This document shows, one piece after another, positions 29,227 to 39,358 of a DNA stretch of 64,000 nucleotides; within the stretch, counting starts at the first letter, position 1, and the number at the start of each line of letters is the position of its first letter. The stretch lies in NCBI GenBank assembly GCA_965237985.1, contig OZ250161.1:620001-684000 (forward strand), given 5' to 3'. The DNA is from G965212025 sp965237985 (GTDB lineage: Bacteria > Pseudomonadota > Gammaproteobacteria > Poriferisulfidales > Oxydemutatoraceae). The position numbers and the translations under genes were made by a program. The notes under the pieces are model-generated. The model did no database searches. It saw only the letters and a program-made list of their open reading frames with translations, and had not been told where the DNA came from.

Positions 29227-30183
29227 TCAAACCTTCTCAAAAACCCCAACTTTTATCAACTTTTCATAGCGCAGCTGGAGTAGGTAATCCAGTTCAATGC
29301 CATTCAATTTCTCCAGATGCGCCGCAATCTGTTCACCCAGAGCGGTACAAGCCTTGGGAAAGTCACGATGCGCTCCACCCAAAGGTTCCGGAACAATGGC
29401 ATCGATCAACCCGAGTTCCTCGATGCGTTGCGCAGTAATGCCCAAAGCTTCTGCAGCCTGCTCGGACATTTTGGCATCCTTCCATAAAATTGAGGCGCAG
29501 CCTTCCGGAGAAATGACCGAATAAATGGCGTATTGCATCATTAAAACCCGGTCGGCAACCCCGATGGCCAGTGCCCCACCTGAACCCCCTTCACCAATCA
29601 CGACACTGATGATCGGGGTCCTCAACTCGACCATTTGTTGCAAATTCACGGCGATCGCTTCGCTTTGCCCCCGCTCCTCCGCATCCACTCCGGGAAAGGC
29701 ACCCGGGGTATCAATGAATGTCAGTACCGGCAAGCCAAACCGCTCGGCAAGCTTAAAAATTCTTCGGGCTTTGCGGTAGCCCTCGGGCATACACATGCCA
29801 AAGTTTCGCTTGAGGTTTTCCTCGGTGTCGCTACCCTTCTGTTGCCCCACGATTGCAACAGACATATTGTTGAAACGCCCGATGCCCGCCACCACAGAAG
29901 CATCGTCCGCAAACTGCCGGTCACCATGCAATTCCTCGAAGTCGCTGAACAGCCTGTTGATGTAATCCAGAGTGCGCGGTCGTAACCGGTGCCGCGCCAT
30001 TTGCACAACCTGCCAGGAACTCAGAGTCGAGTACACACTTTCCTTCAGCTTGTCACATTCTTTCTGTAGCCGCTCCATTTCCCTTTCAATGTCCAGCTCG
30101 TCGTTCGAATCCGTGATTGCACGCAATTCATTGATCTTGGTTTCCAAATCCACGATCGGCTTTTCAAAATCCAAGTAGTCCAT
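29227..30183 (-). CDS. accA: Acetyl-CoA carboxylase carboxyltransferase subunit alpha
   Basis: 318 residues, the usual length, from ATG 30183 with GGAAG upstream. It has a helical N-terminal region, then GDRQFADDASVVAGIG, FIDTPGAFPGVDAEERGQSEAI and SVVIGEGGSGGALAIGVADR. With AccD it transfers CO2 from biotin to acetyl-CoA, the first step of fatty-acid synthesis. It follows dnaE at a 169-bp gap. No defects seen. Confidence 0.96.
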   Translation of the reverse strand: MDYLDFEKPIVDLETKINELRAITDSNDELDIEREMERLQKECDKLKESVYSTLSSWQVVQMARHRLRPRTLDYINRLFSDFEELHGDRQFADDASVVAGIGRFNNMSVAIVGQQKGSDTEENLKRNFGMCMPEGYRKARRIFKLAERFGLPVLTFIDTPGAFPGVDAEERGQSEAIAVNLQQMVELRTPIISVVIGEGGSGGALAIGVADRVLMMQYAIYSVISPEGCASILWKDAKMSEQAAEALGITAQRIEELGLIDAIVPEPLGGAHRDFPKACTALGEQIAAHLEKLNGIELDYLLQLRYEKLIKVGVFEKV

Positions 30184-30352
30184 CAGATTGTTTCTTCCCG
30201 GTTCAACCAAGTTTCCTCACGGCTCAAGCGGCACTGGCCGTGAAAATGTATAACAACCACCAAATCTCGTCAGCGTTCCCGCACTCCCGCAAAACCCCTG
30301 GAAAACCAAAATTTTGTTCGCCGCTGGGAGCAATGCGAAACCGGGCTTTTTG

Positions 30353-33300
30353 CTACGTGCCCAAGTGCCGCGAGTATTTCAATGATACTTTTTCAACGGC
30401 TTTAATGTTGCACAAGGCACAAAGCAGTGCTTCACAGGGACGTACCCGCCAGGCTGCTCCCAGATCCACGAGCACTTCAGTGGTTTCTGTCCGCAGCAGG
30501 CACTGGAGACCAAGACCATCCTTTTCAGTGGCGGAAAACTGCTGCAAAACTTTTTGCAGGCTGTCAGAAAAACCAGAAGGTTCGCTGTTCGCCTGGACCG
30601 CAAACCAAATACTTCGTCCGTATTTCGCACGGGCACCCGCCAGTGTATACAAGGCTTTTGCCTTCAGATTTCGCCTGGCGGCACCATCTACCGCCAAAGA
30701 TTCTGTTGCCACGACCAGAATTTCAGACGAATCAAAAAGCGCTTCATTTTCCAGATACAGTCCCTCCGGAATTTCGACGTCCAGCTGTCCCGTCGCATCA
30801 TCCAGCTTTGCCAAGTAAATCGTGCGCTGGTCATCTTCCAGCCTGGCCGGCCTGCCCACGACAACGCCGACCAACACGAGAGGGCATTCCTGGACAGCTC
30901 CTTCCACACTCCCACACGCCACTTCATAAAAAGAATGTTTCATCAATCTCCGGCGCTCATAGGAACTCAATGCCTTCACAGGGTGATACTGCCAGCGAAA
31001 CCCCAAGGATTTCTCTTCCATTTCCCCAAGCTCCCGGGAAGCCGGTTCAGGCACAATTTTCGAACTTGGCGGGCGGTCCTGCCGGGCAGGTTCTGCACCA
31101 AACATGTCTGCCTGTCCGCTGCTCAGGTCCTGGGCATTCTGCAAGGCAAGCCCGTATACGTATGGCATCTCAGCCAACAATTGCGCACGATTTGGCCCAA
31201 AAGCATCCAAGGCACCGGCCTGGATCAGGGTTTTTAGCGTGGCAATTCGTTCCTGGCAGGTGCCGGCACGCGAACAGAAATCACGAAAGTCAGTGAAGGG
31301 GCCATTTTTCTCCCGTTCATCGACCAGTTTCTGCATGGCGGATTTGCCGACATTGCGAATGCAGCCGAGACCATAAAGGATGGTGTGCTCATCCAACGGG
31401 GAAAAACCAACGGCACTGCGATTGACGTCTGGAGGTTCAACTACAATGTCCAAACCTCCGCATTCATGAATCAAGTCCAGCAGGCGGGGCGTATCGGTCG
31501 TAGTCGTCATCAAAGCTGACATGTAGGCCGCGGCGTGATGGGTTTTCAACCACGCCGTACGGTAAGAAACCAAAGCGTAGGCAACGGAATGCGATTTGTT
31601 GAAGCCGTACTGTGCGAACTTCTCAATCAACTCGAAAATCTGGATCGCCTTGTCTTTTCTCAGCCCGCGATCAACCGCGGACTCCACGAACTGCTTTCGC
31701 TGCCTTCTCATCACATCCTTTTTTTTCTTGCCCATGGCGCTACGCAAAACATCTGCCTGCCCGAGACTGAAACCGGCAAGCTTCTGGGCAACCTCCATCA
31801 CTTGTTCCTGGTAAACAATCACGCCGTAAGTTTCTTTGAGAATCGGTTTCAGGGTCTCGTTCAGGTAATGAATTTGCGCCCCATGCTTGCCGCGCACAAA
31901 GCTGTCAATCATGCCTCTTTCACCCAGCGGGCCTGGTCGATAAAGGGCAACCAAGGCAACCAGGTCGTCAAAACAGTCGGGTCTGAGTCGCCGGCTCAAT
32001 TGCTGAATGCCCCGCGACTCCAATTGAAAAACACCAGCAGTCTGCCCGGAACTCAGCAGCTGGTAAACCTTCGCATCGTCAAGGGGGAGCGTCGCGATGT
32101 CTATCTGTATTTTTTTCTGTTTGGCGACCATGGCTACCGCCTTGTTGATCACGGTCAGCGTCTTCAACCCGAGGAAGTCAAACTTCACCAGGCCGATTTT
32201 TTCCGCATCGTTCATATCCAGATGCGTCGCAACACCCGTGCGATCACGCTCACAATAAAGCGCCGTGTAATGGGTCAAAGGCTCCGGCGCAATGATCACA
32301 CCGCCTGCATGCCTGGCAGGGTTACGCACCAGACCTTCCAGCATGAACCCGAAACGAAAAATCTCCTTGACGGTCCGACCTGACCCGGAAGGGTCGGGCC
32401 GGACAAGTCTTCTCAATTCGGGAGACCTGGCAAGCGCGTCTTTCAACCTGATGTTGAGTTGCGAGGGAAGTAATTTCGCGATCCGGTCCACCTGCGGATA
32501 GGGATAACCCAGAACCCGCCCCACATCGCGCACGACCGCCTTTGCAGCCAAACTGTCAAAGGTGATGATTTGGCTCACATAGTCGTGCCCGTAACGACCG
32601 ACCACGTACTCAATGACCCGATCACGCTGGTCCATGCAAAAATCCACATCGATATCCGGTGGAGAGATTCTTTCCAGGTTCAAAAACCTTTCGAACAAAA
32701 GCTTGTGCGGCAAGGGATCGACTTCTGTGATTTTCACAAGAAAAGCAACCAGAGAACCTGCGCTCGATCCGCGGCCCGGTCCCACCGGAATATCATGCTG
32801 TTTTGCCCACTGCACAAAATCGGAAACAATCAGAAAATAGCTGGCAAACCCCGTTTTCGCGATGACTTCCAACTCGAACGCCATGCGTTGCTCGTATTCT
32901 TCCCGCTTCTCTTCCTGTTCTGAGTCACGCAGGAAGATTTCCAGTTCTTTCCCCGCTTCTTCCCGTAAATGCTGCTCGGCATCTTTATCTTCATGCGTCG
33001 ACACCTGCGGGAGCAAAATGCGGCCAAAACTCATGGGAAAAGTACAACGCCGGGCAATTTCCACGGTATTTTCAATGACTTCCGGGTAGTCGTGAAACAG
33101 CAAAGACATCTCTTTGGGGGACTTCAGATATTGCTCGGCAACGTAAGCACGACGGCGTTTTTCGTCATTGAGCTTGTCTCCCCTGTTGATGCAGACACGC
33201 ACCTCATGAGCCTCAAAATCACTTTTGTCCAGAAAACACACCTCGTTGGTGGCAACAACCGGAAGACCTTCGGAAGCAGCGAGGGCACAGGCATTTTCCA

Positions 33301-33847
33301 GATACACATCCTGCATCGGCCTGCCGCAGCGCTGAATTTCCAAGTAATAACGGTCAGGGAAATTTCGCCGCCAGAAATCCAATACTTTTTGAATACGTGT
33401 CGGCTTGCCATGCTGCAAAGCCAGACCCAGATCACCACGCATCCCACCAGACAGCACTATCAGGTCCGACGAAAACCGCTTCAGCCACTCGTAGCGGACT
33501 CGCGGCCCGTCCGAGGTTTGACCTTCACGGTACGATTGTGTCAACAGGCACGTCAAATTCCGGTAACCGGCTTCGTTCATGCACAGCAAAACAACGGCAC
33601 CAGGCGATTTACCCCCCGACTGGCACTGAAGTTGCACTTCACAACCGATAATGGGCTTGATGCCGGCATCCAGGGCCGCCTGGTAAAACTTCACGGCCGC
33701 AAAAAGGTTGCCAAGGTCGGTCACTGCCAAAGCCCTGCCACCCTGGCCTGCCACACGCTTTGCCAAGCCTGCAGGACTGGCCAAGCCATCTTTGATGGAA
33801 TACTCGGAATGTACGTGCAAATGCACGAAATCAGTGGTTGTTGTCAT
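30353..33847 (-). CDS. dnaE: DNA polymerase III subunit alpha
   Basis: 1164 residues, full length. It starts MTTTTDFVHLHVHSEYSIKD (PHP domain), then GPGRGSSAGSLVAFL, the catalytic aspartates in PPDIDVDFCMDQRDRVIEY, GVIVYQEQVM, QYGFNKSHSVAYALVSY, and a C-terminal OB-fold region. It is the replicative polymerase. The ATG at 33847 is the most downstream of about eight copies of this 5' end; the others upstream are short and degraded. The start is preceded by 11-bp repeats of TTGTCATCCTG type rather than a clear Shine-Dalgarno site. Confidence 0.97.
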   Translation of the reverse strand: MTTTTDFVHLHVHSEYSIKDGLASPAGLAKRVAGQGGRALAVTDLGNLFAAVKFYQAALDAGIKPIIGCEVQLQCQSGGKSPGAVVLLCMNEAGYRNLTCLLTQSYREGQTSDGPRVRYEWLKRFSSDLIVLSGGMRGDLGLALQHGKPTRIQKVLDFWRRNFPDRYYLEIQRCGRPMQDVYLENACALAASEGLPVVATNEVCFLDKSDFEAHEVRVCINRGDKLNDEKRRRAYVAEQYLKSPKEMSLLFHDYPEVIENTVEIARRCTFPMSFGRILLPQVSTHEDKDAEQHLREEAGKELEIFLRDSEQEEKREEYEQRMAFELEVIAKTGFASYFLIVSDFVQWAKQHDIPVGPGRGSSAGSLVAFLVKITEVDPLPHKLLFERFLNLERISPPDIDVDFCMDQRDRVIEYVVGRYGHDYVSQIITFDSLAAKAVVRDVGRVLGYPYPQVDRIAKLLPSQLNIRLKDALARSPELRRLVRPDPSGSGRTVKEIFRFGFMLEGLVRNPARHAGGVIIAPEPLTHYTALYCERDRTGVATHLDMNDAEKIGLVKFDFLGLKTLTVINKAVAMVAKQKKIQIDIATLPLDDAKVYQLLSSGQTAGVFQLESRGIQQLSRRLRPDCFDDLVALVALYRPGPLGERGMIDSFVRGKHGAQIHYLNETLKPILKETYGVIVYQEQVMEVAQKLAGFSLGQADVLRSAMGKKKKDVMRRQRKQFVESAVDRGLRKDKAIQIFELIEKFAQYGFNKSHSVAYALVSYRTAWLKTHHAAAYMSALMTTTTDTPRLLDLIHECGGLDIVVEPPDVNRSAVGFSPLDEHTILYGLGCIRNVGKSAMQKLVDEREKNGPFTDFRDFCSRAGTCQERIATLKTLIQAGALDAFGPNRAQLLAEMPYVYGLALQNAQDLSSGQADMFGAEPARQDRPPSSKIVPEPASRELGEMEEKSLGFRWQYHPVKALSSYERRRLMKHSFYEVACGSVEGAVQECPLVLVGVVVGRPARLEDDQRTIYLAKLDDATGQLDVEIPEGLYLENEALFDSSEILVVATESLAVDGAARRNLKAKALYTLAGARAKYGRSIWFAVQANSEPSGFSDSLQKVLQQFSATEKDGLGLQCLLRTETTEVLVDLGAAWRVRPCEALLCALCNIKAVEKVSLKYSRHLGT

Positions 33848-35226
33848 CCTGTTGTCATCCTGTTGTCATCCCGTTCTTAGCATCCCGCCAAACTTCACGG
33901 CCGCAAAAAAAGTCCCCACGCACGGACCACCTTGCCACCTCGCAGTCTGCTTGCCTCGCGGTTTGCCGCCCTCCCTGCCAGGTCAGCAGGACACGCCAAA
34001 CCCATCACCGCGTATGGAACCCTCGAAATACTCAGAATGTGCATGCCAGGCAAATGCACAAAGTCACACTCCATTGTCATCCTGTTCTTAGCATCCCGCC
34101 AGACTTCACGGCCGCAAAAAAGTTGCCCAGGTCCGTCACCACCCTGTCGCCTCCTTGGTTTGCTTGCCGCCTTGCCAGGTCCGCGGGACTTGCCAGGCCA
34201 TCCCCGTGTATGGAACCCTCGGAATACTCATAAATGTGCATGCCAGACAAATGCACAAAATCACACCCCATTGTCATCCTGTTCTCATCCTATTCTTAGC
34301 ATCCCGCCAGACTTCACGGCCGCAAAAAGGTTGCCCATGTCCGTCACCACCCTGCCACCTCGCGGTTTTCTGCCCGCTTTACCAAGCCTGCAGGACTGGC
34401 CAATCCATCCTTGATGGAATACTCGGAATGCACGTGCAAATGCATGAAATCAGTGGTTGTTGTCATCCTGTTTTTGTCGCCCCTGTTCTGCCGACCGCCT
34501 TGCCACATCCGCGGGGCAGGCCAAGCCATCCTTGATGGAATACTCGGAATGTACGCGCAAATGCACAAAGTCTCTGTCTGTTGTCATCCTGTTCTTGGCA
34601 TGCCGCCAAACTTCACGGTCGCAAAAAAGTTGCCCGGGCACGTGACCAGCTTGCCACCTCGTAGTCTGCTTGCACCGCGGTCTGCCACACGCCTTGCCAG
34701 GTCTACAGGACTGGCCAACTCATCCCCGTGTATGGAACCCTCGGAATGTACGCGCAAATGCACAAAGTCTCTGTCTGTTGTCATCCTGTTCTTGGCATGC
34801 CGCCAAACTTCACGGTCGCAAAAAGGTTGCCCAGGCACGTGACCAGCTTGCCACCTCGCAGTCTGCTTGCCCCGCGGTCTGCCACACGCCTTGCCAGGTC
34901 TACAGGACTGGCCAACTTATCCCCGTGTATGGAACCCTCGGAATGTACGCGCAAATGCACAAAGTCTCTGTCTGTTGTCATTCTGTTGTCATTCTGTTGT
35001 CATCCTGTTGTCATCCTGTTCTTGGCATGCCGCCAAACTTCACGGTCGCAAAAAGGTTGCCCGGGCACGTGACCAGCTTGCCACCTCGCAGTCTGCTTGC
35101 CTCGCGGTTTGCCGCCCTCCCTGCCAGGTCAGCAGGACACGCCAAACCCATCACCGCGTATGGAACCCTCGAAATACTCAGAATGCACGTGAAAGTATGC
35201 ATATAAGTGCACTTTAGTAGGTTCAC
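33848..35226 (-). repeat. About seven degraded tandem copies of the dnaE 5' end
   Basis: Extra starts are at 34080, 34277, 34466, 34587, 34784, 34981 and, poorly preserved, about 35196 (spacings mostly 189-233 bp, one of 121). Each copies roughly the first 50 codons: DFVHLHVHSEYSIKDGLASPAG and, in most, VTDLGNLFAAVKF, ending GGMPRTG or GGMLRTG and a stop. Copies at 34784 and 34981 are close to each other; those at 34466 and 34587 are closer to true dnaE in the SEYSIKDG segment. Much more diverged than the eno array, so probably older. It separates rnhB from dnaE. Confidence 0.93.
34974..35019. repeat. Short 11-bp direct repeats (TTGTCATYCTG) in the dnaE array
   Basis: TTGTCATTCTG and TTGTCATCCTG occur four times in a row here, and three copies also sit at about 33840-33873 at the start of real dnaE. 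They are the TGA/ATG boundary of the array units reiterated, typical of replication slippage. Confidence 0.8.
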
Positions 35227-35291
35227 AAGGTCACTTTACCTGCTTTCATATTGCTGATTTCCTGTCATCTGCCGCGTGATCAGCCATTTTA

Positions 35292-35861
35292 TCAGCCCAA
35301 AAGCCTGAAAGTCTTCCGATGGAAAGAGCACGGACCATACTTCTGAATCGCCAGGCGATGCGCTTTGGTAGGATAGCCCTTGTGGGAAGCAAAACCATAA
35401 ACCGGATGGCGCTTGTCTAAATCAAGCATGAACTCGTCCCGGCTGACTTTGGCCAGGATGGAAGCAGCCGAAATCTGCACCACCCGGTCGTCACCACCGC
35501 AAATTGCATAGCATTTACAGTCCGCCACAGGGAAATGCATGCCATCAACCAGAACGCATTCATACGCAAATTGCAAAGCTTCCAAAGCATGTCTCATCGC
35601 CAGCAAACTGGCATGATGAATGTTGAGCTGGTCGACCTCCATGGCCGTGGCTGACCCAACACCCCATCCCTGTGCGGATTGCTTTATACATCCGGCAAGT
35701 CTTTGGCGCTGTCCGGGAGTCAATTGCTTCGAATCCCGACACCCCGTCGGAATGTCCCTGTTGCGAATGACCACCGCGGCAGCCATCACCGGCCCAGCCA
35801 AAGCACCCCGCCCGGCTTCGTCCACCCCCACAATCAGCAGGTTTCCGAAACCAGGCAACAT
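35292..35861 (-). CDS. rnhB: Ribonuclease HII
   Basis: 189 residues from ATG 35861; a GTG at 35906 would add 15 residues, so the start is uncertain. It has the catalytic D-E pair in VGVDEAGRGALAGPV (usually GRGPLAGPV), DSKQLTPGQR, a VLVDGMHFP segment, and ASILAKVSRDEFM. It removes RNA from RNA-DNA hybrids and single ribonucleotides from DNA. It lies upstream of dnaE, as in other gammaproteobacteria, but lpxB is not found next to it; a divergent oxidoreductase is. Confidence 0.94.
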   Translation of the reverse strand: MLPGFGNLLIVGVDEAGRGALAGPVMAAAVVIRNRDIPTGCRDSKQLTPGQRQRLAGCIKQSAQGWGVGSATAMEVDQLNIHHASLLAMRHALEALQFAYECVLVDGMHFPVADCKCYAICGGDDRVVQISAASILAKVSRDEFMLDLDKRHPVYGFASHKGYPTKAHRLAIQKYGPCSFHRKTFRLLG

Positions 35862-35933
35862 TTCACCACGTTTGATGCGTATTTGCTCAGTGCCAGGAAG
35901 CCGCACGGTTCTACTCTCCGGGGTGCTTTAGTT

Positions 35934-36893
35934 TTGCGTAAATTGCAATGCGCCGTAATTGGGGTGGGACGCCTCGGGCAATACCACGCCCAGAAGTACG
36001 AGCAACTTGAGAACTGCAACCTTGCCGCCGTCGTTGATGTTGACGCGGAACGTGGCGAAACAATAGCGAAACGCTGCCACACACGAGCACTGACGGATTA
36101 CTCCGAACTCCTGGGGACAGCAAAAGCGGTCAGCATAGCCACCCCATCCGGCACGCATTTTCAGGTTGCCCGCGACTGCCTTGCCGCCGGGATTCATGTC
36201 CTGGTCGAAAAGCCCATTGCCACCTCCGTTGCCGAAGCAGATGCCCTGATCGCACTGGCGCGAGAGAAAAATTGCCTGCTGCAAGTGGGACACATTGAAC
36301 AGTTTAATCCAGCGTTTTGCCACCTGCGTGAAAATATCGCTTCGCCTATGTTCATTGAAGCCGTCCGCCTGATGCCACCCAGCAACAGAAATGTGGACAT
36401 CGACGTCATACTGGATTTGATGATTCATGACCTCAGCAATGTACTCAGCCTGGTGAACAGCCCGGTGGCATCGCTGCTGGCCAAAGGAGTCCCGGTATTG
36501 AACACCGGCACAGACATCGCCAACGTCCGAATGCATTTTGCCAACGGCTGCGTCGCCAATATTACGGCCAGCCGCATCAGCATGAAACAGGAAAGAAAGC
36601 TGAGGATATTCGAACACAACAGATACCATCACGTTGACATGAAGGATCATTACTATACGGAGGCGTATCGGAGCAAGGAGAAAGGTGGAGAACCCTTTCA
36701 ATCGCAAACCTGGCGCTACCAGAAAGCCGACTCCCTGCGCGACGAAATAGCCCACTTTGTGTCCTGCATTCTGACACACAAAGTCCCCCGCGTAGACGGC
36801 CAGGCCGGGCGCGAAGCATTGAAGCTTGCGCTGGAAATATCGAATCTGGTTGCCAAAGACCAACCTCAAATCATGCCCCAACACCAGACATAG
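35934..36893 (+). CDS. Gfo/Idh/MocA-family NAD(P)-dependent oxidoreductase
   Basis: 319 residues if TTG 35934 is the start (LRKLQCAVIGVGRLGQYHAQKY); no ATG lies at a suitable place, and the frame is open further upstream through the divergent rnhB region. The Rossmann motif GVGRLGQYH, AVSIATPSGTHF and the conserved VEKPIA (Lys-Pro) are typical. The family oxidises sugars and derivatives. Members next to lpx/rnhB genes in other bacteria include GnnA, which oxidises UDP-GlcNAc for lipid A, but that role here is inference. Confidence 0.85.
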   Translation: MRKLQCAVIGVGRLGQYHAQKYEQLENCNLAAVVDVDAERGETIAKRCHTRALTDYSELLGTAKAVSIATPSGTHFQVARDCLAAGIHVLVEKPIATSVAEADALIALAREKNCLLQVGHIEQFNPAFCHLRENIASPMFIEAVRLMPPSNRNVDIDVILDLMIHDLSNVLSLVNSPVASLLAKGVPVLNTGTDIANVRMHFANGCVANITASRISMKQERKLRIFEHNRYHHVDMKDHYYTEAYRSKEKGGEPFQSQTWRYQKADSLRDEIAHFVSCILTHKVPRVDGQAGREALKLALEISNLVAKDQPQIMPQHQT

Positions 36894-37246
36894 CTCCCGG
36901 AAAACAGCTTTGCACCCGACCGACCGTGCCGACCCCCATCACCCAGCCATACCACCGCATGCCACAACCTCAACCCGCATCGCACTGCCAACCGACATTG
37001 CTCTTGGCAACCCCGATATGAAGACAGCCAGACTGCCACAAAATGGCGTGGCAACGAGCTACCTTGCCATGGGGCTTGCGACCCCATCACTACCATAGAT
37101 CTTGTTGTGGGTCGCGCCACATCCTTCCCTAGCCATACCGAAAAGAAAATTTGTATTTCGTGCCGAGCCATTGAGGGGAGAATTCCAACGACACCAGGGA
37201 CAGCACCTCTAACACCCACCACCACCAAGCAAAAAAACCGACTTGA
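36894..37246. other. No recognised gene
   Basis: Proline/histidine-rich translations on the plus strand look like shadow coding. Nothing else was identified. Confidence 0.4.
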
Positions 37247-37888
37247 ATGAGTCTTAAGATCCGAAACTGTTGCCTGCTAATCTCAACGGTGCTGCTTTTT
37301 GCAACACCCAGCGCGTGTACGCAAAGCATGCCAGGCATGGAAGTCGAGTTGCGGCCCCACCCCCAAGACTGAAATTCGCCATGCGCAAGAAACGGCGACC
37401 CGGGATTACCAGCGCCTGGCGACCCGGCTTGAGCTGCCGGTGCTAAGCACCCGGGAGCGGGAAGAAATCAGGCGCCTGGCGCAGGATCCAGGCAAAGCCT
37501 ACGTGGGAATTGGCAGAGCTGCCCATTTGAGCACGCCAAACTGGGCATTGGTGAAACAGACGGGATCAACATCTGGCAGGCGCAGATTCGCTCCCCCGCC
37601 GCTATTTCCCTGAAAGTGCGATTTACAGACTTTGCGCTGGCGCCGGGAACGACAGCCACGGTTTATGGTCTCCACAACAGCCAATATGCACCCGTCGGCG
37701 AATACAGGAGCAATGGCCCGGGCAATAGCGGACAGTTCTGGTCATTGACAATCCCAGACGACACCGTGGTCATAGAGTACAGGGTGCCTGCCGGAGACGA
37801 ACTGCAACCCGGAAAGTTCCCGTTCAAAGTAGAAAGAATCAGCCACACTTTCAGGGGCACCGACGGCAAACTGTCTGGCGTCGACTAA
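37247..37888 (+). pseudogene. Secreted-protein gene with two frameshifts
   Basis: ATG 37247 begins a signal peptide (MSLKIRNCCLLISTVLLFAT, then PSACTQS). The frame closes at about 37371, but coding-like sequence goes on in another frame (TATRDYQRLATRLELPVL, then LAQDPGKAYVGIGR) and returns to the first frame near 37520 (KLGIGETDGINIWQAQI, VRFTDFALAPGTTATVYGL, GQFWSLTIPDDTVVIEYRVP) to a stop at 37888. The latter part resembles the region before the catalytic domain of secreted trypsin-like proteases, but no catalytic domain is present. The gene is broken and short; the protease link is tentative. Confidence 0.5.
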
Positions 37889-38306
37889 AAAGCCCCCAAG
37901 CGCCGATGCGGACGAGTCAGTCCCAAGTAACGGAGACTCCTCTCCACAGGGAGGACCAAGAAAAGCCCACTGCCGTTTGCCAATCTGTCAAGTCCAGGCT
38001 AACGCCCGTCGCTTCGCGCGGCATTGCCAGTTTTCACCTGCACTGGCCTCTCCCACTTCCCGAACTGAATCAAGCCACTGGTTCCCGAGTGCCCCTCTGA
38101 TTTCAAAGGCACGCTCCAAAAGCACCAGCCCACCGCAACGCTTTGCCTCTCTGCACATCCGCTCCCTTCTGCCTCGTGCTCGGCACAGGAAACCCCCCAT
38201 CCCAGAACCTTGGCGGCCTTCCGACCTTCCATGCTCGTCACGCCCCCTTCCGGCCTGAAGGAACCACCACCAGGTACAGTGCTCGGCCTGCCGCATTTCC
38301 GAATCC
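37889..38306. other. No recognised gene
   Basis: Lies between two convergent genes. No hairpin with a T-run was found, and no ORF with a family motif. Confidence 0.4.
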
Positions 38307-39358
38307 TTAAGTTTCGCTATTTGTAGCCGGCGGTGTAGCCGGGGGTGTAGCCGGGGCCGCAGTCGGGACCGCAAAGCACACTTCGAACGCTGCCAGCACC
38401 AATTTATATTCCTCATTCCTGGTCTTCTCGAACAAAGACATCACAGCTACCAACACCCGATCTATCACCTTATTCTCTTTCTCAGTTGGCTTTGTCCGAG
38501 TTGCCTGCAAATCTGTAGCCATCAATATAGCAAGAGTATTTTTCGCATCTATAGCTTCTGGAATGTCAGGAAATTTCTTAAGCACTTCCATCAGTTCCGT
38601 CATAACTATTCCTATATGCTTAACGATAACATCAAGAACTGTTTCGTTTAAAGGCATTCTGCGTCTGGATTGAAGCGAGTAGGAGGTCTTTGACTTAGGG
38701 GCAGCAACTGCATTAGCCGTTTGTGCCGCGTCTTCTCCACTTTGGTCACGCATTTCTTTCTGTTTATTATGCTGTTCAACTATGGCTACAATTTTAGATA
38801 AGATCGGCCCACCCTCTAGACCTTTTAGCTCAATTTTTGCCTGATCATCATGCAATTTTCTCCTCACCTCGCGTAACTTTTCCTTTGCGACAGCAAGATA
38901 TAGTCTTCTCCATTTCTCGCCTTCTCCTGTCTTGGGTAAGCTTTGGGCTTTAGACACTTCAACTGCCAGGCAGGCCATAGCCTTAGATGCCATTTCATAG
39001 TTAGCTGCCTGCTTCGCATATGAATATTGCAGGGGGATGCCAGCAAAGATAGCACCAAAACCCCCAGCATACAGTGCGGTTCCGGAGTTACCTATACCCC
39101 CGTATACAATGGACGTCAGACCGGCAAATAACGCCCCCTCATGGAATTCAAATTTATCTCGTCTCAGATCGGACGCGTGCGCCAGGTAGGCCGTACTATA
39201 TAATCCCATCCTATCTTCAAGTTGTTGCAAATTCCCGTCATCCACTTTCTTAACTTCGGGTTCATACAGAGGAAAGGGACCCACACAGCCCCCACACAGC
39301 CTCCACAGACCAACAACAACAACAAAACAGAAAAAACTGAAACCCTTCTTTGAACCAT
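38307..39358 (-). pseudogene. Lipoprotein-like gene frameshifted by an 11-bp duplication
   Basis: ATG 39358, with GGGAGG five bases upstream, starts MVQRRVSVFSVLLLLLVCGG, a lipoprotein-type signal with Cys at residue 21. The frame is then lost because CCCACACAGCC is present twice (39280-39290 and 39291-39301). With one copy, the signal reads straight into VGPFPLYEPEVKKVDDGN and on to the stop at 38307, about 346 residues. The mature part has a glycine/alanine-rich hydrophobic stretch (residues ~60-95), charged helices (KLREVRRKLHDDQAKIELK) and a PATPPATPPAT tail. The signal also contains five TTG codons in a row. Unknown family. Loss could be reversible by slippage. Confidence 0.7.
39280..39301 (-). 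repeat. 11-bp perfect direct duplication inside the lipoprotein gene
   Basis: CCCACACAGCC occurs twice without a gap. Its length is not a multiple of three, so gain or loss of one copy switches the reading frame just after the signal peptide cysteine. Confidence 0.95.

Noticed and set aside
33928..35217. Plus-strand proline/serine-rich ORFs over the dnaE array
   Set aside because: Antisense of repeated dnaE starts; they share repeats only because the DNA repeats.
35715..35745. tRNA T-arm-like GCTTCGAATCCC
   Set aside because: It lies within rnhB coding sequence, with no matching acceptor, D or anticodon stems. No convincing tRNA was found anywhere in the window.
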